Shown here in pieces: positions 30,878 to 40,084 of a DNA stretch of 64,000 bases; the first letter of the stretch is position 1, and each line of letters opens with the position of its first letter. The position numbers and the translations under genes are program-made. Origin of the DNA: IDS-8 sp040902105 (GTDB lineage Bacteria; Pseudomonadota; Gammaproteobacteria; Steroidobacterales; Woeseiaceae); contig JBBDXW010000063.1 of the NCBI GenBank assembly GCA_040902105.1, positions 1 to 64,000 of the forward strand, read 5' to 3'. The notes under the pieces are model-generated. The model ran no database searches. It saw nothing but the letters and a program-made list of their open reading frames with translations, and had not been told where the DNA came from.

Positions 30878-31729
30878 GTGAGAATTGATGCGGCGCTGGC
30901 AAGCGCCATCGACGTTCTCGATCAGGCGAGCGACAGCCCGCGGCTGGACGCCGAGGTCCTGCTCGCACGTGCGCTCGACCTGCCGAAAAGCTATCTGTAT
31001 GCGCATCCGGAAGACGTTCTCGACGATGCAGCCGTGGAGCGCTACTTCAACTCCGTGGAACGGCGCCGGCTCGGTTCCCCGCTTTCCTATATAACGGGCG
31101 AAAAGGAATTCTGGTCACTCGAGCTTACGGTCGGGCCCGGCGTGCTGGTGCCGCGGCCGGAGACCGAACGACTGGTCGAGCTGGCCCTTCGTCATATCCC
31201 GCGCAAAGGCGAGTGCTCCGTTCTGGACCTTGGAACCGGCAGCGGCGCTATTGCAATCGCGCTCGCACGCGAACGGCCCAATTGCCGGATCGTCGCAACC
31301 GACATCAGCCGCGCCGCACTGGTCATCGCACGGCAAAACGCCGCGCGCCATGATGCTGGCAATATCGAATTTTTCGAAGGCGACTGGACCAACGCGCTTG
31401 CGGGTCGCAAGTTCGAAATAATCGTTTCAAATCCCCCGTACATTCGCGCTGACGATCCGGCGCTTGACGAATTACGCTACGAGCCTCGCGATGCGCTGGC
31501 GGCGGGCAGCGACGGCCTCGACGTCATTCGTATTCTTGCGCATAGCTGTGCCAGGTTCCTCGAGCCGCATGGCTTGCTCATGCTCGAGCACGGTGCCGAT
31601 CAAAAAGATGATGTCGCCGGCATTCTTATGGCCGAAAGCTGGTCCGGCATTGAGTGCTTCGACGATCTTGGCGGCCGGCCGCGAGTAACGCGGGCCAGCG
31701 TCGATTCGACAGCAGCGATGCTGCGCTGA
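30878..31729 (+). CDS. prmC: Release factor glutamine methyltransferase
   Basis: The GTG at 30878 is preceded by GGAGTCCGGCT; a GTG five codons upstream is possible. The 283-residue product methylates the GGQ glutamine of release factors with SAM. The N-terminal helical domain is followed by the SAM motif VLDLGTGSGAIAIALA, the acidic loop IVATDIS, and the signature IIVSNPPYIRADD that binds the glutamine. A family EPRDALAAGSDGLDVI block is present. It is separated from prfA by the oppositely oriented metB/cbs pair, unlike the usual prfA-prmC linkage. Confidence 0.93.
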   Translation: MRIDAALASAIDVLDQASDSPRLDAEVLLARALDLPKSYLYAHPEDVLDDAAVERYFNSVERRRLGSPLSYITGEKEFWSLELTVGPGVLVPRPETERLVELALRHIPRKGECSVLDLGTGSGAIAIALARERPNCRIVATDISRAALVIARQNAARHDAGNIEFFEGDWTNALAGRKFEIIVSNPPYIRADDPALDELRYEPRDALAAGSDGLDVIRILAHSCARFLEPHGLLMLEHGADQKDDVAGILMAESWSGIECFDDLGGRPRVTRASVDSTAAMLR

Positions 31730-31875
31730 TGCGGTAATCCTGACTCGCACCATTGGTAAGCTGCACTACCTGTCGGGAGTCCTGAATCTTAACCGACAAT
31801 GCGGTTCAGGCCAGTGGTGCAATATTCGATCCAGCTCTTATACTGGCACGCTCACTCAACTGACCGGGACCTGCC

Positions 31876-32361
31876 GTGATTACGATCATGACCAGCCATG
31901 GCGACATCGTCGTCGAACTTTTCGAAGACGAAGCGCCGATAAGCAGCGCCAATTTCAGGCAATATGCCGCGGACGGGTTCTTCGACGATACCGTGTTTCA
32001 CCGCGTGATACCGAATTTCATGATTCAGGGCGGCGGCATGACGGAAAACCTGTCGGCGAAGGCAACGCGCGCACCGATCCGGAATGAAGCGGCGAACGGC
32101 CTCAAAAACGTTCGCGGCACGCTGGCGATGGCGAGAAAAGGCCAGGTTGACAGTGCAACCTCGCAGTTTTTCATCAATCTTCGCGACAATGGTTTCCTCG
32201 ATCACAGCGGACGCGATTACGGGTATGCGGTGTTCGGACGCGTGTCCGAAGGCATGGATGTCGTGGATGCCATCGCCGGCGTTACCACCGGTCACCGAGC
32301 CGCTCACGACGATGTGCCGCTCGAGTCGGTCGTGATCCGAAAAGCGCGCATCGACGACTGA
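31876..32361 (+). CDS. ppiB: Cyclophilin-type peptidyl-prolyl isomerase (cytoplasmic)
   Basis: The 161-residue product has no signal peptide. Conserved cyclophilin blocks are FDDTVFHRVIPNFMIQGGGM (with the catalytic Arg in FHRV), RGTLAMARKGQVDSATSQFF and YAVFGRVSEGMDVVDAI. This corresponds to PpiB. The start is a GTG eight bases after CGGGACCTGCC-type sequence. It lies between prmC and a ThiF-family gene in the same direction, 22 bases before the latter. Confidence 0.9.
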   Translation: MITIMTSHGDIVVELFEDEAPISSANFRQYAADGFFDDTVFHRVIPNFMIQGGGMTENLSAKATRAPIRNEAANGLKNVRGTLAMARKGQVDSATSQFFINLRDNGFLDHSGRDYGYAVFGRVSEGMDVVDAIAGVTTGHRAAHDDVPLESVVIRKARIDD

Positions 32362-32383
32362 GCCCGACACTGCAAATGAGCAA

Positions 32384-33133
32384 ATGACGACTGAGCAACA
32401 CATGCGACGCGAGGCGCGCCACCTGGCGTTGCCGCAAATCGGCGCAGAAGGCCAGGCGAAAATCGCGTCGTCGACGGCCCTCCTGATCGGCATGGGCGGC
32501 ATCGGCTGCGCGAGCGCGAGTTATCTCGCATCGAGCGGCGTCGGACGCTTGTTGTTATGCGATTTCGACACCGTCGACGAAACCAATCTCGGACGACAGA
32601 TACTTTATAAGCCCGCCGACATCGGCAAGCTCAAAGTCAGCCAGGCGGCAGCAAGCCTTGCGGAACTGAATCCGGACATCACGCTCGTGCAGATCCCCGA
32701 TCGCCTCGAGGACAGCGCTTTGCGCGACGCCGTTCAGGGTGCCGACGCCGTTCTCGATGGTTGCGATAATTTTGCAACCCGATTTCAGGTAAACAAAGCC
32801 TGCGTTGCTGTGGGCAGAGCCTTGATTTCCGCCTCGGCTATCCGCTTTGAAGCACAGCTTGCGCTGTTCGGTCCCGATTACGCCGTGTCGCCGTGCTACC
32901 GCTGCCTGTACTCCGAGGCGGACGAGTCGCTCGACAATTGCGCCGGGAACGGCGTGCTGGCGCCCGTTCCGGGTGTCGCAGGAGCGATGATGGCGGTCGA
33001 AGCGTTGAAATATCTTTCCGGCAATGGCATCGACAGCGGCACATTGAGCCTCTACGATGCACGCGCAAATCAGTGGCGCAAAGTGGCTATTCCGAAACGC
33101 GCCGAATGCCCGATCTGCCGCCCATCCCGCTAG
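32384..33133 (+). CDS. moeB: ThiF/MoeB-family sulfur-carrier adenylyltransferase
   Basis: The 249-residue product has the nucleotide-binding loop LLIGMGGIGCASASYLASSG, the DFDTVDETNLGRQIL block with conserved Asp and Arg, and a zinc site made of CYRCLY and CPICRPS. E1-like enzymes of this type adenylate the C-terminal Gly-Gly of MoaD or ThiS. MoeB is the best fit: prmC-moeB linkage is common in gammaproteobacteria, as in Pseudomonas. ThiF or HesA cannot be excluded. No moaD or thiS gene lies nearby. Confidence 0.82.
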   Translation: MTTEQHMRREARHLALPQIGAEGQAKIASSTALLIGMGGIGCASASYLASSGVGRLLLCDFDTVDETNLGRQILYKPADIGKLKVSQAAASLAELNPDITLVQIPDRLEDSALRDAVQGADAVLDGCDNFATRFQVNKACVAVGRALISASAIRFEAQLALFGPDYAVSPCYRCLYSEADESLDNCAGNGVLAPVPGVAGAMMAVEALKYLSGNGIDSGTLSLYDARANQWRKVAIPKRAECPICRPSR

Positions 33134-33247
33134 TCCCTCACACGCGATCCCCTCGAAATTATGCAAGCCATGGTGTCTAAGCCTTGGAATATCTGGCCCC
33201 ACCAATTACAACAAGGGTAGAATTCCCGTTTTGTCGAGTCCGGCCGC

Positions 33248-34168
33248 ATGCTCCGATCGTTCAACGCGCTCTTTCGTGATCTGTCCGTTTCGATGGTGGG
33301 TTCCCTCACTTTCGCCCTGATCCTGCTGCTGGGAACAATCGACCATTTGAGCGGCTACGAACTCTCGGTTTCGGTCTTTTACCTCATTCCGATTTCTATT
33401 GCCGTCTGGTACGGAAACCGCCGCATGGGCTACATCGCGAGCGTCGGGTCGGCGGCCACCTGGATGATTGTCGACCACGCGACCGCCGAACCCTATTCGC
33501 AACTCTGGATCCTGTTCTGGAACAGCTCGGTGCGGCTGGTGTTCTTCATTGTGGTCGCTTACCTCATTGCCGAACTCAAATCGCAGTTGAGGCGCCAGCA
33601 GCAGCTGGCGCGAACGGACAGTCTTACCGGCCTTCTTAATCGAGCCGGATTTTTCGAGCGCGCCGACATCGTCGTTCATGCGGCATCGCGATACGGCAAC
33701 GCGATCGCGATTGCCTATATCGACCTCGACGGCTTCAAGAAAATCAACGATACGCAAGGACATTCACGGGGAGACGAAGCACTCAAGGCTGTCGGCCGCC
33801 TGCTTGCGCGATCGAGCCGCGAAAGCGACGTCGTGGCGCGTCTCGGCGGCGACGAATTTGTCGTGCTGTTACCTGACACCAATCCGGCCGGAGCCCATGG
33901 CTACTTCGACAAATTGCATTCGCAGCTTCAAGACGAAATACAGCAACAGGGATGGTCGAACCTGGGATTCAGCATCGGCGCAGTCGTGTGCGAGAATGCG
34001 CCTGCCGATATTTCGGAGGCGCTGCGACTGGCCGATAGCCTGATGTACCGCACCAAGCGAACCGGCAGGTCCGGCGTCATTGTCGAAACAGCAACGCCGG
34101 CACGTGCAGCCACAGTGCTGACGGCGGTGGCTCGCAGCTCGGGTACCCTCTCGACAAAGCAACGCTGA
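33248..34168 (+). CDS. Membrane diguanylate cyclase (GGDEF)
   Basis: The 306-residue product has four predicted membrane segments in residues 15-115 (SLTFALILLLGTIDHL; VSVFYLIPISIAVWYG; IASVGSAATWMIVDHA; SVRLVFFIVVAYLIAEL). The cytoplasmic GGDEF domain follows: RTDSLTGLLNRAGFF, AIAYIDLDGFKKIND and ARLGGDEFVVLLPD. The active site is intact, and an RxxD inhibitory site (RESD) stands five residues before GGDEF, so product feedback is expected. It should make cyclic di-GMP. The membrane part could be a MASE-like sensor whose signal is unknown. Confidence 0.9.
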   Translation: MLRSFNALFRDLSVSMVGSLTFALILLLGTIDHLSGYELSVSVFYLIPISIAVWYGNRRMGYIASVGSAATWMIVDHATAEPYSQLWILFWNSSVRLVFFIVVAYLIAELKSQLRRQQQLARTDSLTGLLNRAGFFERADIVVHAASRYGNAIAIAYIDLDGFKKINDTQGHSRGDEALKAVGRLLARSSRESDVVARLGGDEFVVLLPDTNPAGAHGYFDKLHSQLQDEIQQQGWSNLGFSIGAVVCENAPADISEALRLADSLMYRTKRTGRSGVIVETATPARAATVLTAVARSSGTLSTKQR

Positions 34169-34244
34169 TAACGGCACGGCAATAAGGCGGGGACATTCGT
34201 TCGCCCCTTGCCACGGGCTCCAGCGGGGTGCTTATCGACGCCTG

Positions 34245-37200
34245 TCAGGCCGCCGCGGAGCGGTCGTAACCCAGGATCGGGGACAGCCACCTTTCCATCT
34301 CGGCAATCGGCAGCCGCTTCCGCGCGGCCAGCGATTCGACCTGATCGCGCCCGACCTGCCCTACCGAAAAATACCGGGCCTCGGGATGCGATAAATAGAA
34401 CCCGCTGACCGCCGCGGTCGGCACCATCGCGTAGGACTCCGTCAGCCTGAGTCCGATCGAATGTTCGGCATCCAGCAACTGCCACAGGCTACCCTTCTCG
34501 GTATGGTCGGGACAGGCCGGATAACCGGGCGCCGGCCGAATGCCGCGATATTTTTCGTCGATCAGTTGCCGGCCGGACAGGCGCTCGTCCTTGTCGTAAC
34601 CCCAGAATTCCTTGCGCACCCGCTCATGCAGATACTCGGCGAGTGCTTCGGCCAGGCGATCGGCCAGCGCTTTCAGGATGATGCTGCTGTAGTCGTCGTG
34701 GTCGGCCTCGAACCGGCGCACGTGCTCATCGATACCGATACCGGCCGTTACCGCAAAAGCCCCGATGTAATCTTCGAGGCCGCTATCCACAGGCGCCACG
34801 AAGTCCGCGAGGCAATCCTGCGACATGCCCGCTGGCTTTCCACGCTGCTGCCGCAAGTGGCAAAGTCTCAGCATCGACTCCTGCCGCGACTCGGCTTCGT
34901 ACACGAGGATATCGTCGTCATCCACCGTATTGGCCGGGAAGAAGCCGAATGCAGTGCGGGCCTGAAGCCAGCGTTCGTCGATGATCCGGTCCAGCATTGC
35001 GTTGGCATCTTCGTACAGCGGCCGCACCGCACTTCCAACGGTCACGTCCTGCAGGATGTCCGGGAACTTCCCGTGGAACTCCCAGGCATTGAAAAACGGC
35101 ATCCAGTCGATGTAATGGCGCAAGTTGCGCAAGTCGATGTTGTCAAGAACCTTGCGCCCGGTAAACGCGGGTCTTGGCGGGACGTAACTGCTCCAGTCGC
35201 ATCGATGCTTCCGTTGGCGGGCCTGCAACAGCGAGAGCTGCGGCGAAAGCCTCGATTTTCCAGCATGCCGCTCCCGGCGCGCGGCATTGTCGCGGCGGGT
35301 CTTCGTAACGAGTTCGTTTCTCGACACCGTTTCGACCAGCGCCTGCGCAACGCCGACCGAGCGCGATGCATCCTTCACGTAAATCACCGGTCCCTCGTAG
35401 TGCGGTTCGATTTTGACCGCCGTGTGCGCCGGCGACGTCGTCGCGCCGCCGATTAGAAGCGGCAGGCTGAACTTCAGCCGCTGCATTTCGCTTGCGACGT
35501 GCACCATCTCATCGAGCGACGGCGTAATGAGCCCTGAAAGACCGACGATCTGAGCGTTTTCGCGCTTCGCGGTCTCCAGGATTTTTTCGCAGGGCACCAT
35601 CACGCCCAGATCAATCACTTCAAAATTATTGCATTGCAAGACGACGCCAACGATATTCTTGCCGATATCGTGAACGTCGCCTTTGACGGTTGCCATGACG
35701 ATTCGTCCGTTGGATTTTCTGACACCGCCTTTTTCTTTCTCGATGAATGGCACCAGGTGCCCGACGGCCTTTTTCATGACGCGCGCCGACTTGACAACCT
35801 GCGGCAGAAACATCTTGCCGGCGCCGAACAGGTCGCCGACCACGTTCATGCCGTCCATCAGCGGTCCTTCGATTACATCCAGCGGCCGTTTCGCGGCCAG
35901 GCGCGCCTCTTCGGTGTCCGTAATGACGAATTCGTCGATGCCGTTGACCAGCGCGTGCTCCAGTCGCTTGCCAACGGGCAGTTCGCGCCAGCTCAGGTCC
36001 TTTTCCCTGGCTTTCTGACCGCTGGCCTGACCCTTGTATGACTCGGCAACCTCGAGCAATCGCTCGGTGGCATCATCGCGCCGATTGAGTATGACGTCCT
36101 CGACCGCATTGCGAAGATCCTCAGGCAAGTCTGCGTAGATTGCGAGCTGGCCCGCGTTGACGATCCCCATATCCATGCCGGCCCGAATGGCGTGGTACAG
36201 GAACACGGAGTGAATCGCCTCGCGCACGATGTTATTGCCGCGAAACGAGAACGACACGTTGCTGACGCCGCCGCTCACGAGCACGTGCGGAAGGGTCTCC
36301 TTGATTCGCCGGGTTGCCTCGATGTAGTCGAGGCCGTAACGATTGTGTTCCTCGATACCGGTCGCAACCGCAAAGATATTCGGGTCGAAAATGATGTCAG
36401 CCGGGTCGAAGCCGACTTTCTTCGTCAGAATGTCGTGGCAGCGCCGGCAGATATCCACTTTGCGATCGACGCTATCCGCCTGTCCCTGTTCGTCGAACGC
36501 CATGACGACGACAGCGGCGCCGTAGTCGTGCACCAGCCGCGCCTGCCTGATGAAAGATTCTTCGCCTTCTTTCAAGCTGATCGAATTGACGATTCCTTTA
36601 CCCTGCACGCACCGCAGCCCCGTCTCGATCACCGTCCATTTGGAGGAATCGATCATCACGGGTACGCGAGCGACATCCGGTTCCGAAGCGATGAGGTTCA
36701 GATACGTTTGCATCGCCTTTTCGGAATCGAGCATGCCCTCGTCCATGTTGACGTCGACGATCTGCGCGCCATTTTCCACTTGCTGCCGCGCGATCTGCAC
36801 GGCCTCGGCATAGTTGCCCGCTTCGATCAGGCGTCGGAAATGCGCCGACCCGGTGACGTTGCTGCGCTCCCCGACGTTGACGAACAGGTCGTCCGGGCCG
36901 AGATTCAACGGCTCGAGCCCCGCCAGGCGGCATCGGACCGGCGGTGTCGGGATCCGTCGCGGTGCCTTGCCCCTGACGGCTTCGCGCAGCTGGCGAATGT
37001 GCTCCGGCGTCGTTCCACAACAGCCGCCGACCAGGTTGACCAGACCGCTGGATGCGAACTCGCCGACGATTTCCGCCATCTGTTCCGGCGTTTCGTCGTA
37101 CTCGCCGAACTCGTTCGGCAAACCGGCATTCGGATGCGCGCTGACCCCGGTGTCGGCAATTCTCGAAAGCTCGGCCACGTACGGCCGCAGATCGGCGGCG

Positions 37201-37952
37201 CCGAGCGCACAGTTGAGCCCGATCAGAAACGGCCTGGCGTGACGCACCGAGTTCCAGAAAGCCTCGGTCGTCTGGCCCGACAAGGTCCGTCCGGAGGCGT
37301 CGGTAATCGTTCCGGAAATCATGACCGGCAACTCGATTCCCAGAGCTTCGAAACTTCGGCGAATCGCAAATATCGCCGCTTTGGCGTTGAGGGTGTCGAA
37401 GATCGTCTCGACCATCAGGAAATCCACCCCGCCGTCGATCAGTGCTGTCGCGGCATCCTGGTACGTTTCGGCGAGACGCTCGAAGGTGATATTGCGGTAG
37501 CCGGGATCGTTGACATCAGGCGATATGGACGCGGTCCGGTTGCTCGGACCCAGGATGCCTGCGACAAACTTTGGCTCGCCACTTCGCGAGGCGAAGCTGT
37601 CGGCCGTCTCGCGCGCGATTCGCGCCGCCGCGCGATTCAGATCGGGGACCAGCGACTCCATGCCGTAATCGCCCATCGATGGGGCGTTCGAATTGAAGGT
37701 GTTGGTTTCAATGATGTCGGCGCCCGCTTCGAGAAACTGCCGGTGAATGTCCTGGATGAGTTGGGGACGCGTGATCGACAGCAGGTCGTTGTTGCCCTTC
37801 AGATCCCGCTCCCAGTCGCGGAAACGCTCGCCTCGAAAATCGTCCTCCGTCAGGCGGTAGCTCTGGATCATCGTGCCCATGGCGCCGTCCAGAAGCAGAA
37901 TTCGCTCGGTCAGGAGTTTTTTGAGCAGCGTTGTTCTTTGCTCGCGTTGCAT
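34245..37952 (-). CDS. metH: Cobalamin-dependent methionine synthase
   Basis: The ATG at 37952 has GAGGA seven bases upstream and gives 1235 residues, the full MetH length. Four modules are visible: a homocysteine domain with zinc cysteines (GLNCALGA and GGCCGTTPEHI), a pterin (methyl-folate) domain with NVGERSNVTGSAHFR, a cobalamin domain with VKGDVHDIGKNIVGVVLQ (DxHxxG), and a C-terminal SAM reactivation domain ending RPAPGYPACPDHTEK and RYFSVGQVGRDQVE. It makes methionine from homocysteine and methyl-THF. It starts 10 bases after metF, forming an operon that supplies both substrate and enzyme. Confidence 0.97.
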   Translation of the reverse strand: MQREQRTTLLKKLLTERILLLDGAMGTMIQSYRLTEDDFRGERFRDWERDLKGNNDLLSITRPQLIQDIHRQFLEAGADIIETNTFNSNAPSMGDYGMESLVPDLNRAAARIARETADSFASRSGEPKFVAGILGPSNRTASISPDVNDPGYRNITFERLAETYQDAATALIDGGVDFLMVETIFDTLNAKAAIFAIRRSFEALGIELPVMISGTITDASGRTLSGQTTEAFWNSVRHARPFLIGLNCALGAADLRPYVAELSRIADTGVSAHPNAGLPNEFGEYDETPEQMAEIVGEFASSGLVNLVGGCCGTTPEHIRQLREAVRGKAPRRIPTPPVRCRLAGLEPLNLGPDDLFVNVGERSNVTGSAHFRRLIEAGNYAEAVQIARQQVENGAQIVDVNMDEGMLDSEKAMQTYLNLIASEPDVARVPVMIDSSKWTVIETGLRCVQGKGIVNSISLKEGEESFIRQARLVHDYGAAVVVMAFDEQGQADSVDRKVDICRRCHDILTKKVGFDPADIIFDPNIFAVATGIEEHNRYGLDYIEATRRIKETLPHVLVSGGVSNVSFSFRGNNIVREAIHSVFLYHAIRAGMDMGIVNAGQLAIYADLPEDLRNAVEDVILNRRDDATERLLEVAESYKGQASGQKAREKDLSWRELPVGKRLEHALVNGIDEFVITDTEEARLAAKRPLDVIEGPLMDGMNVVGDLFGAGKMFLPQVVKSARVMKKAVGHLVPFIEKEKGGVRKSNGRIVMATVKGDVHDIGKNIVGVVLQCNNFEVIDLGVMVPCEKILETAKRENAQIVGLSGLITPSLDEMVHVASEMQRLKFSLPLLIGGATTSPAHTAVKIEPHYEGPVIYVKDASRSVGVAQALVETVSRNELVTKTRRDNAARRERHAGKSRLSPQLSLLQARQRKHRCDWSSYVPPRPAFTGRKVLDNIDLRNLRHYIDWMPFFNAWEFHGKFPDILQDVTVGSAVRPLYEDANAMLDRIIDERWLQARTAFGFFPANTVDDDDILVYEAESRQESMLRLCHLRQQRGKPAGMSQDCLADFVAPVDSGLEDYIGAFAVTAGIGIDEHVRRFEADHDDYSSIILKALADRLAEALAEYLHERVRKEFWGYDKDERLSGRQLIDEKYRGIRPAPGYPACPDHTEKGSLWQLLDAEHSIGLRLTESYAMVPTAAVSGFYLSHPEARYFSVGQVGRDQVESLAARKRLPIAEMERWLSPILGYDRSAAA

Positions 37953-37962
37953 TCGCATTTCC

Positions 37963-38880
37963 TCAGGCGGCAGCCTGTTGCGCCCGGACGCCCAGTGCAT
38001 GACAGATTGCATAGGTCAGTTCGGAACGGTTGAGCGTGTAAAAATGAAATTCCTCGATGCCTTCTTTCTGCAGCTGCCTGACTTGCTCGATGGCCACGCT
38101 GGCCGCAATCAGGCGGCGCGTCTCAGGATCGTCGTCCAGTCCCTGGAAACGTTCGTGCAACCAGGTGGGCACCGTGGCCCCGCACTGCGCGGCGAACCGT
38201 TGCAGTTGCGGGAAACGGGTAATAGGGAGAATGCCGGGGACGATTGCGGTTTCGATCCGATGCCTGGCGCAGCGGTCGCGAAAACGCAGATACATGTCGA
38301 CGTCGAAAAAAAACTGCGTGATCGCGCGCGACGCACCGGCGTCGATCTTGCGTTTCAGATTATCGAGATCGACCGTTGCATTCCGTGCTTCGGGGTGAAC
38401 TTCCGGATACGCGGCGACCGATACGTCGAAGTCTGCGACCTTCTTCAGGCCGGCGACGAGATCGGCCGCGTAGGCGTAGCCGTCGGGGTGCGGCGCATAT
38501 TGTCCGTTTCCGGGCCCATTTCCCGCTTCATTAGCTGCCTGGTTTGCCGCCATCGGGCGGGGCGGATCGCCGCGCAGCGCGACCAGGTGCCGGACGCCCA
38601 TGTCCCAGTAGTCGCGGGCGATGTCGTCGATCTCACCCTTGCTGGCGCCTACGCAAGTGAGGTGCGGCGCGGCAGTCAGCGGCGTCTCCTTCAATATGCG
38701 CGCCACTGCGGCGTGCGTGCGTTCGCGAGTCGAACCGTCCGCGCCATAAGTCACGGAGACAAACCGCGGCGACAGCACGGCCAATCGCTCGATCGACGCC
38801 CACAACGTCTTCTCCATTTCCTCGGACTTCGGCGGGAAAAATTCAAAGGAGACTTTGGTCGATGCAATCGTTTCGTTCAT
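37963..38880 (-). CDS. metF: 5,10-methylenetetrahydrofolate reductase
   Basis: The 305-residue product reduces methylene-THF to methyl-THF with FAD. Conserved blocks are VSFEFFPPKSEEMEKTLW, SVTYGADGSTRERT, HLTCVGASKGEIDDI, LVALRGDPP and ITQFFFDVDMYLRF. An insertion of roughly 10 Asn/Gly/Ala-rich residues (NQAANEAGNGPGNG) follows the ALRGDPP loop, which is not usual. It is upstream of metH and downstream of the ArsR-methyltransferase gene on the same strand, suggesting a methionine-cycle operon. Confidence 0.95.
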   Translation of the reverse strand: MNETIASTKVSFEFFPPKSEEMEKTLWASIERLAVLSPRFVSVTYGADGSTRERTHAAVARILKETPLTAAPHLTCVGASKGEIDDIARDYWDMGVRHLVALRGDPPRPMAANQAANEAGNGPGNGQYAPHPDGYAYAADLVAGLKKVADFDVSVAAYPEVHPEARNATVDLDNLKRKIDAGASRAITQFFFDVDMYLRFRDRCARHRIETAIVPGILPITRFPQLQRFAAQCGATVPTWLHERFQGLDDDPETRRLIAASVAIEQVRQLQKEGIEEFHFYTLNRSELTYAICHALGVRAQQAAA

Positions 38881-38895
38881 TCAAGGTCCCAAGAG

Positions 38896-38937
38896 AGTCG
38901 AGTCAGCAGAGTCGGGTCAACACCGTCGAGTCAAGCA
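38896..38937. repeat. Three 14-bp tandem repeats between arsR-type gene and metF
   Basis: AGTCGAGTCA (38896), AGTCGGGTCA (38910) and CGTCGAGTCA (38924) recur with an exact 14-base period. The last unit overlaps the stop codon of the ArsR-methyltransferase gene. Repeats may be a replication-slippage product or a protein-binding array controlling metF. Confidence 0.5.
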
Positions 38938-39827
38938 GCGGCGGAGTTCGCTTCGGAGCGGGTTGCAACGCACAGCAGCCAGTCGGGCTTTTTCTCCGAC
39001 GCGAATCGGGCCGGCGCGAGCCGCAAACCCGCAGACGCGCTCCACCCGGCCAGTAACTTCTGCAGTTCCATCGCGGAGCGGGTCCGCAGGGCTTGCAGGA
39101 CGACTACACGGCCGCCGGGATGAAGCAGGCGCTTCGCTTCACCGAGCGCCTGCACCGGGTACCGCGCATCGGCGAGGACGTCGTCCAGGATTATGGTGTC
39201 GAACTCGCCGTCCTCGAACGGCAGGCGATACATGTCGCCCTGACGCAAGCTGCAATTCGGCATGCCGGCGAGCATGAGATCGGTCCGCGCAAGCTGCCGC
39301 GCGTCGGCGTCGATGTCGACACCGACCGCGCGATTCGCGCGACTCGCGAGAAGCTTCAGCAAGCGCCCGCGGCCGCAGCCGATATCGAGCAGATTGCCGA
39401 TCGGCGCCGTCACCGTCAGGTCGAGCAACAGGCGATGCAAGGCGCGAGGGATCGCGTCGCCCGGCGCCGCAAGCGCCCGGGGTTCCCGTTTGCCTATGCC
39501 ACGCGCCTCACGCAAACGCCCGGCGTCCGCGACCATGACCGGGTCGGCGTCGGGGATCAGCTCGAGCAGCCGCCGGCCTGCACCGGCTTTACCCTGCGAC
39601 GCAGGAACCCGGTAGTAAACCCGCTTGCCATCGCGAAAACGCTCCAGCAGCGCGGCCTCGCAAAGTTTCTTCAAATGCTGCGACACGCGCGGCTGACTCA
39701 GCCCGATCGCCTGCGTCAGCTCCGAGACACTGCATTCCCCCTGGCGACAAAGCGCCAGCAGCCGCAGGCGGATCGGGTCCGCAAGGGTCTTAAGCTGCAG
39801 CAGCAGATGCTCGGTCGGGCCTTCCAT
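38931..39827 (-). CDS. ArsR-family regulator fused to a SAM-dependent methyltransferase
   Basis: The 298-residue product has an ArsR winged helix at residues 1-80 (LKTLADPIRLRLLALCRQGE, SVSELTQAIGLSQPRVSQHL, YYRVP). A class-I methyltransferase domain follows (LLDIGCGRGRLLKLLA; AVGVDID; FDTIILDDVL; LLHPGGRVVVLQ). No metal-binding ELCVCDL cysteine pair is evident. Fusions of this type are found beside methionine-cycle genes, and the SAM-binding domain suggests sensing of SAM or SAH. It is upstream of metF-metH on the same strand. An 18-bp near-palindrome lies five bases before its start, consistent with autorepression. Confidence 0.88.
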   Translation of the reverse strand: MEGPTEHLLLQLKTLADPIRLRLLALCRQGECSVSELTQAIGLSQPRVSQHLKKLCEAALLERFRDGKRVYYRVPASQGKAGAGRRLLELIPDADPVMVADAGRLREARGIGKREPRALAAPGDAIPRALHRLLLDLTVTAPIGNLLDIGCGRGRLLKLLASRANRAVGVDIDADARQLARTDLMLAGMPNCSLRQGDMYRLPFEDGEFDTIILDDVLADARYPVQALGEAKRLLHPGGRVVVLQALRTRSAMELQKLLAGWSASAGLRLAPARFASEKKPDWLLCVATRSEANSAAA

Positions 39828-39832
39828 AAACG

Positions 39833-39850
39833 TATAACGATATCTTTATA
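39833..39850. promoter_or_regulatory. Palindromic operator candidate before arsR-methyltransferase gene
   Basis: TATAACGATATCTTTATA is symmetric at 16 of 18 positions and ends five bases before the ATG at 39827. It overlaps an AT-rich promoter-like stretch. ArsR-type dimers bind such short AT-rich palindromes, so self-control by the downstream product is likely. Confidence 0.55.
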
Positions 39851-39976
39851 TATAAGACAGAGCAGTCTACCACGGCTTTTGCGGCCCAATCACTGATTTG
39901 CTGCGGCGCCGCTAAAACGCGAGGGGTGCGGTGCGGGATGTACAGGAACTGCGGCCCCGATGAAGTCTGGCAAGAA

Positions 39977-40060
39977 GCGGGCGTGCTGCCTCAGGGGTGT
40001 TCCACAAAGCGAGTTTCCCGTGTCTGAGCGACTGGAATACCCCTGAGGCAGCGCGCCCGC
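39977..40060. repeat. 28-bp near-perfect inverted repeat
   Basis: Arms 39977-40004 and 40033-40060 pair at 26 of 28 positions (core GCTGCCTCAGGGGTRTTCCA) around a 28-base loop. It lies between the hslO stop (40085) and the ArsR-methyltransferase start. It could end hslO transcription, although no T-run follows. Confidence 0.75.
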
Positions 40061-40084
40061 GTCGCCCGGCCGCGGTCCGGATTT

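Noticed and set aside
37953..37962. SAM or cobalamin riboswitch before metH
   Set aside because: Only 10 bases separate metF and metH, leaving no room; I also see no riboswitch-like conserved core between the regulator and metF.
38896..38937. CRISPR array
   Set aside because: Only three 14-bp units with no spacers of appropriate length; it is a simple tandem repeat. No other CRISPR-like array is seen in the window.
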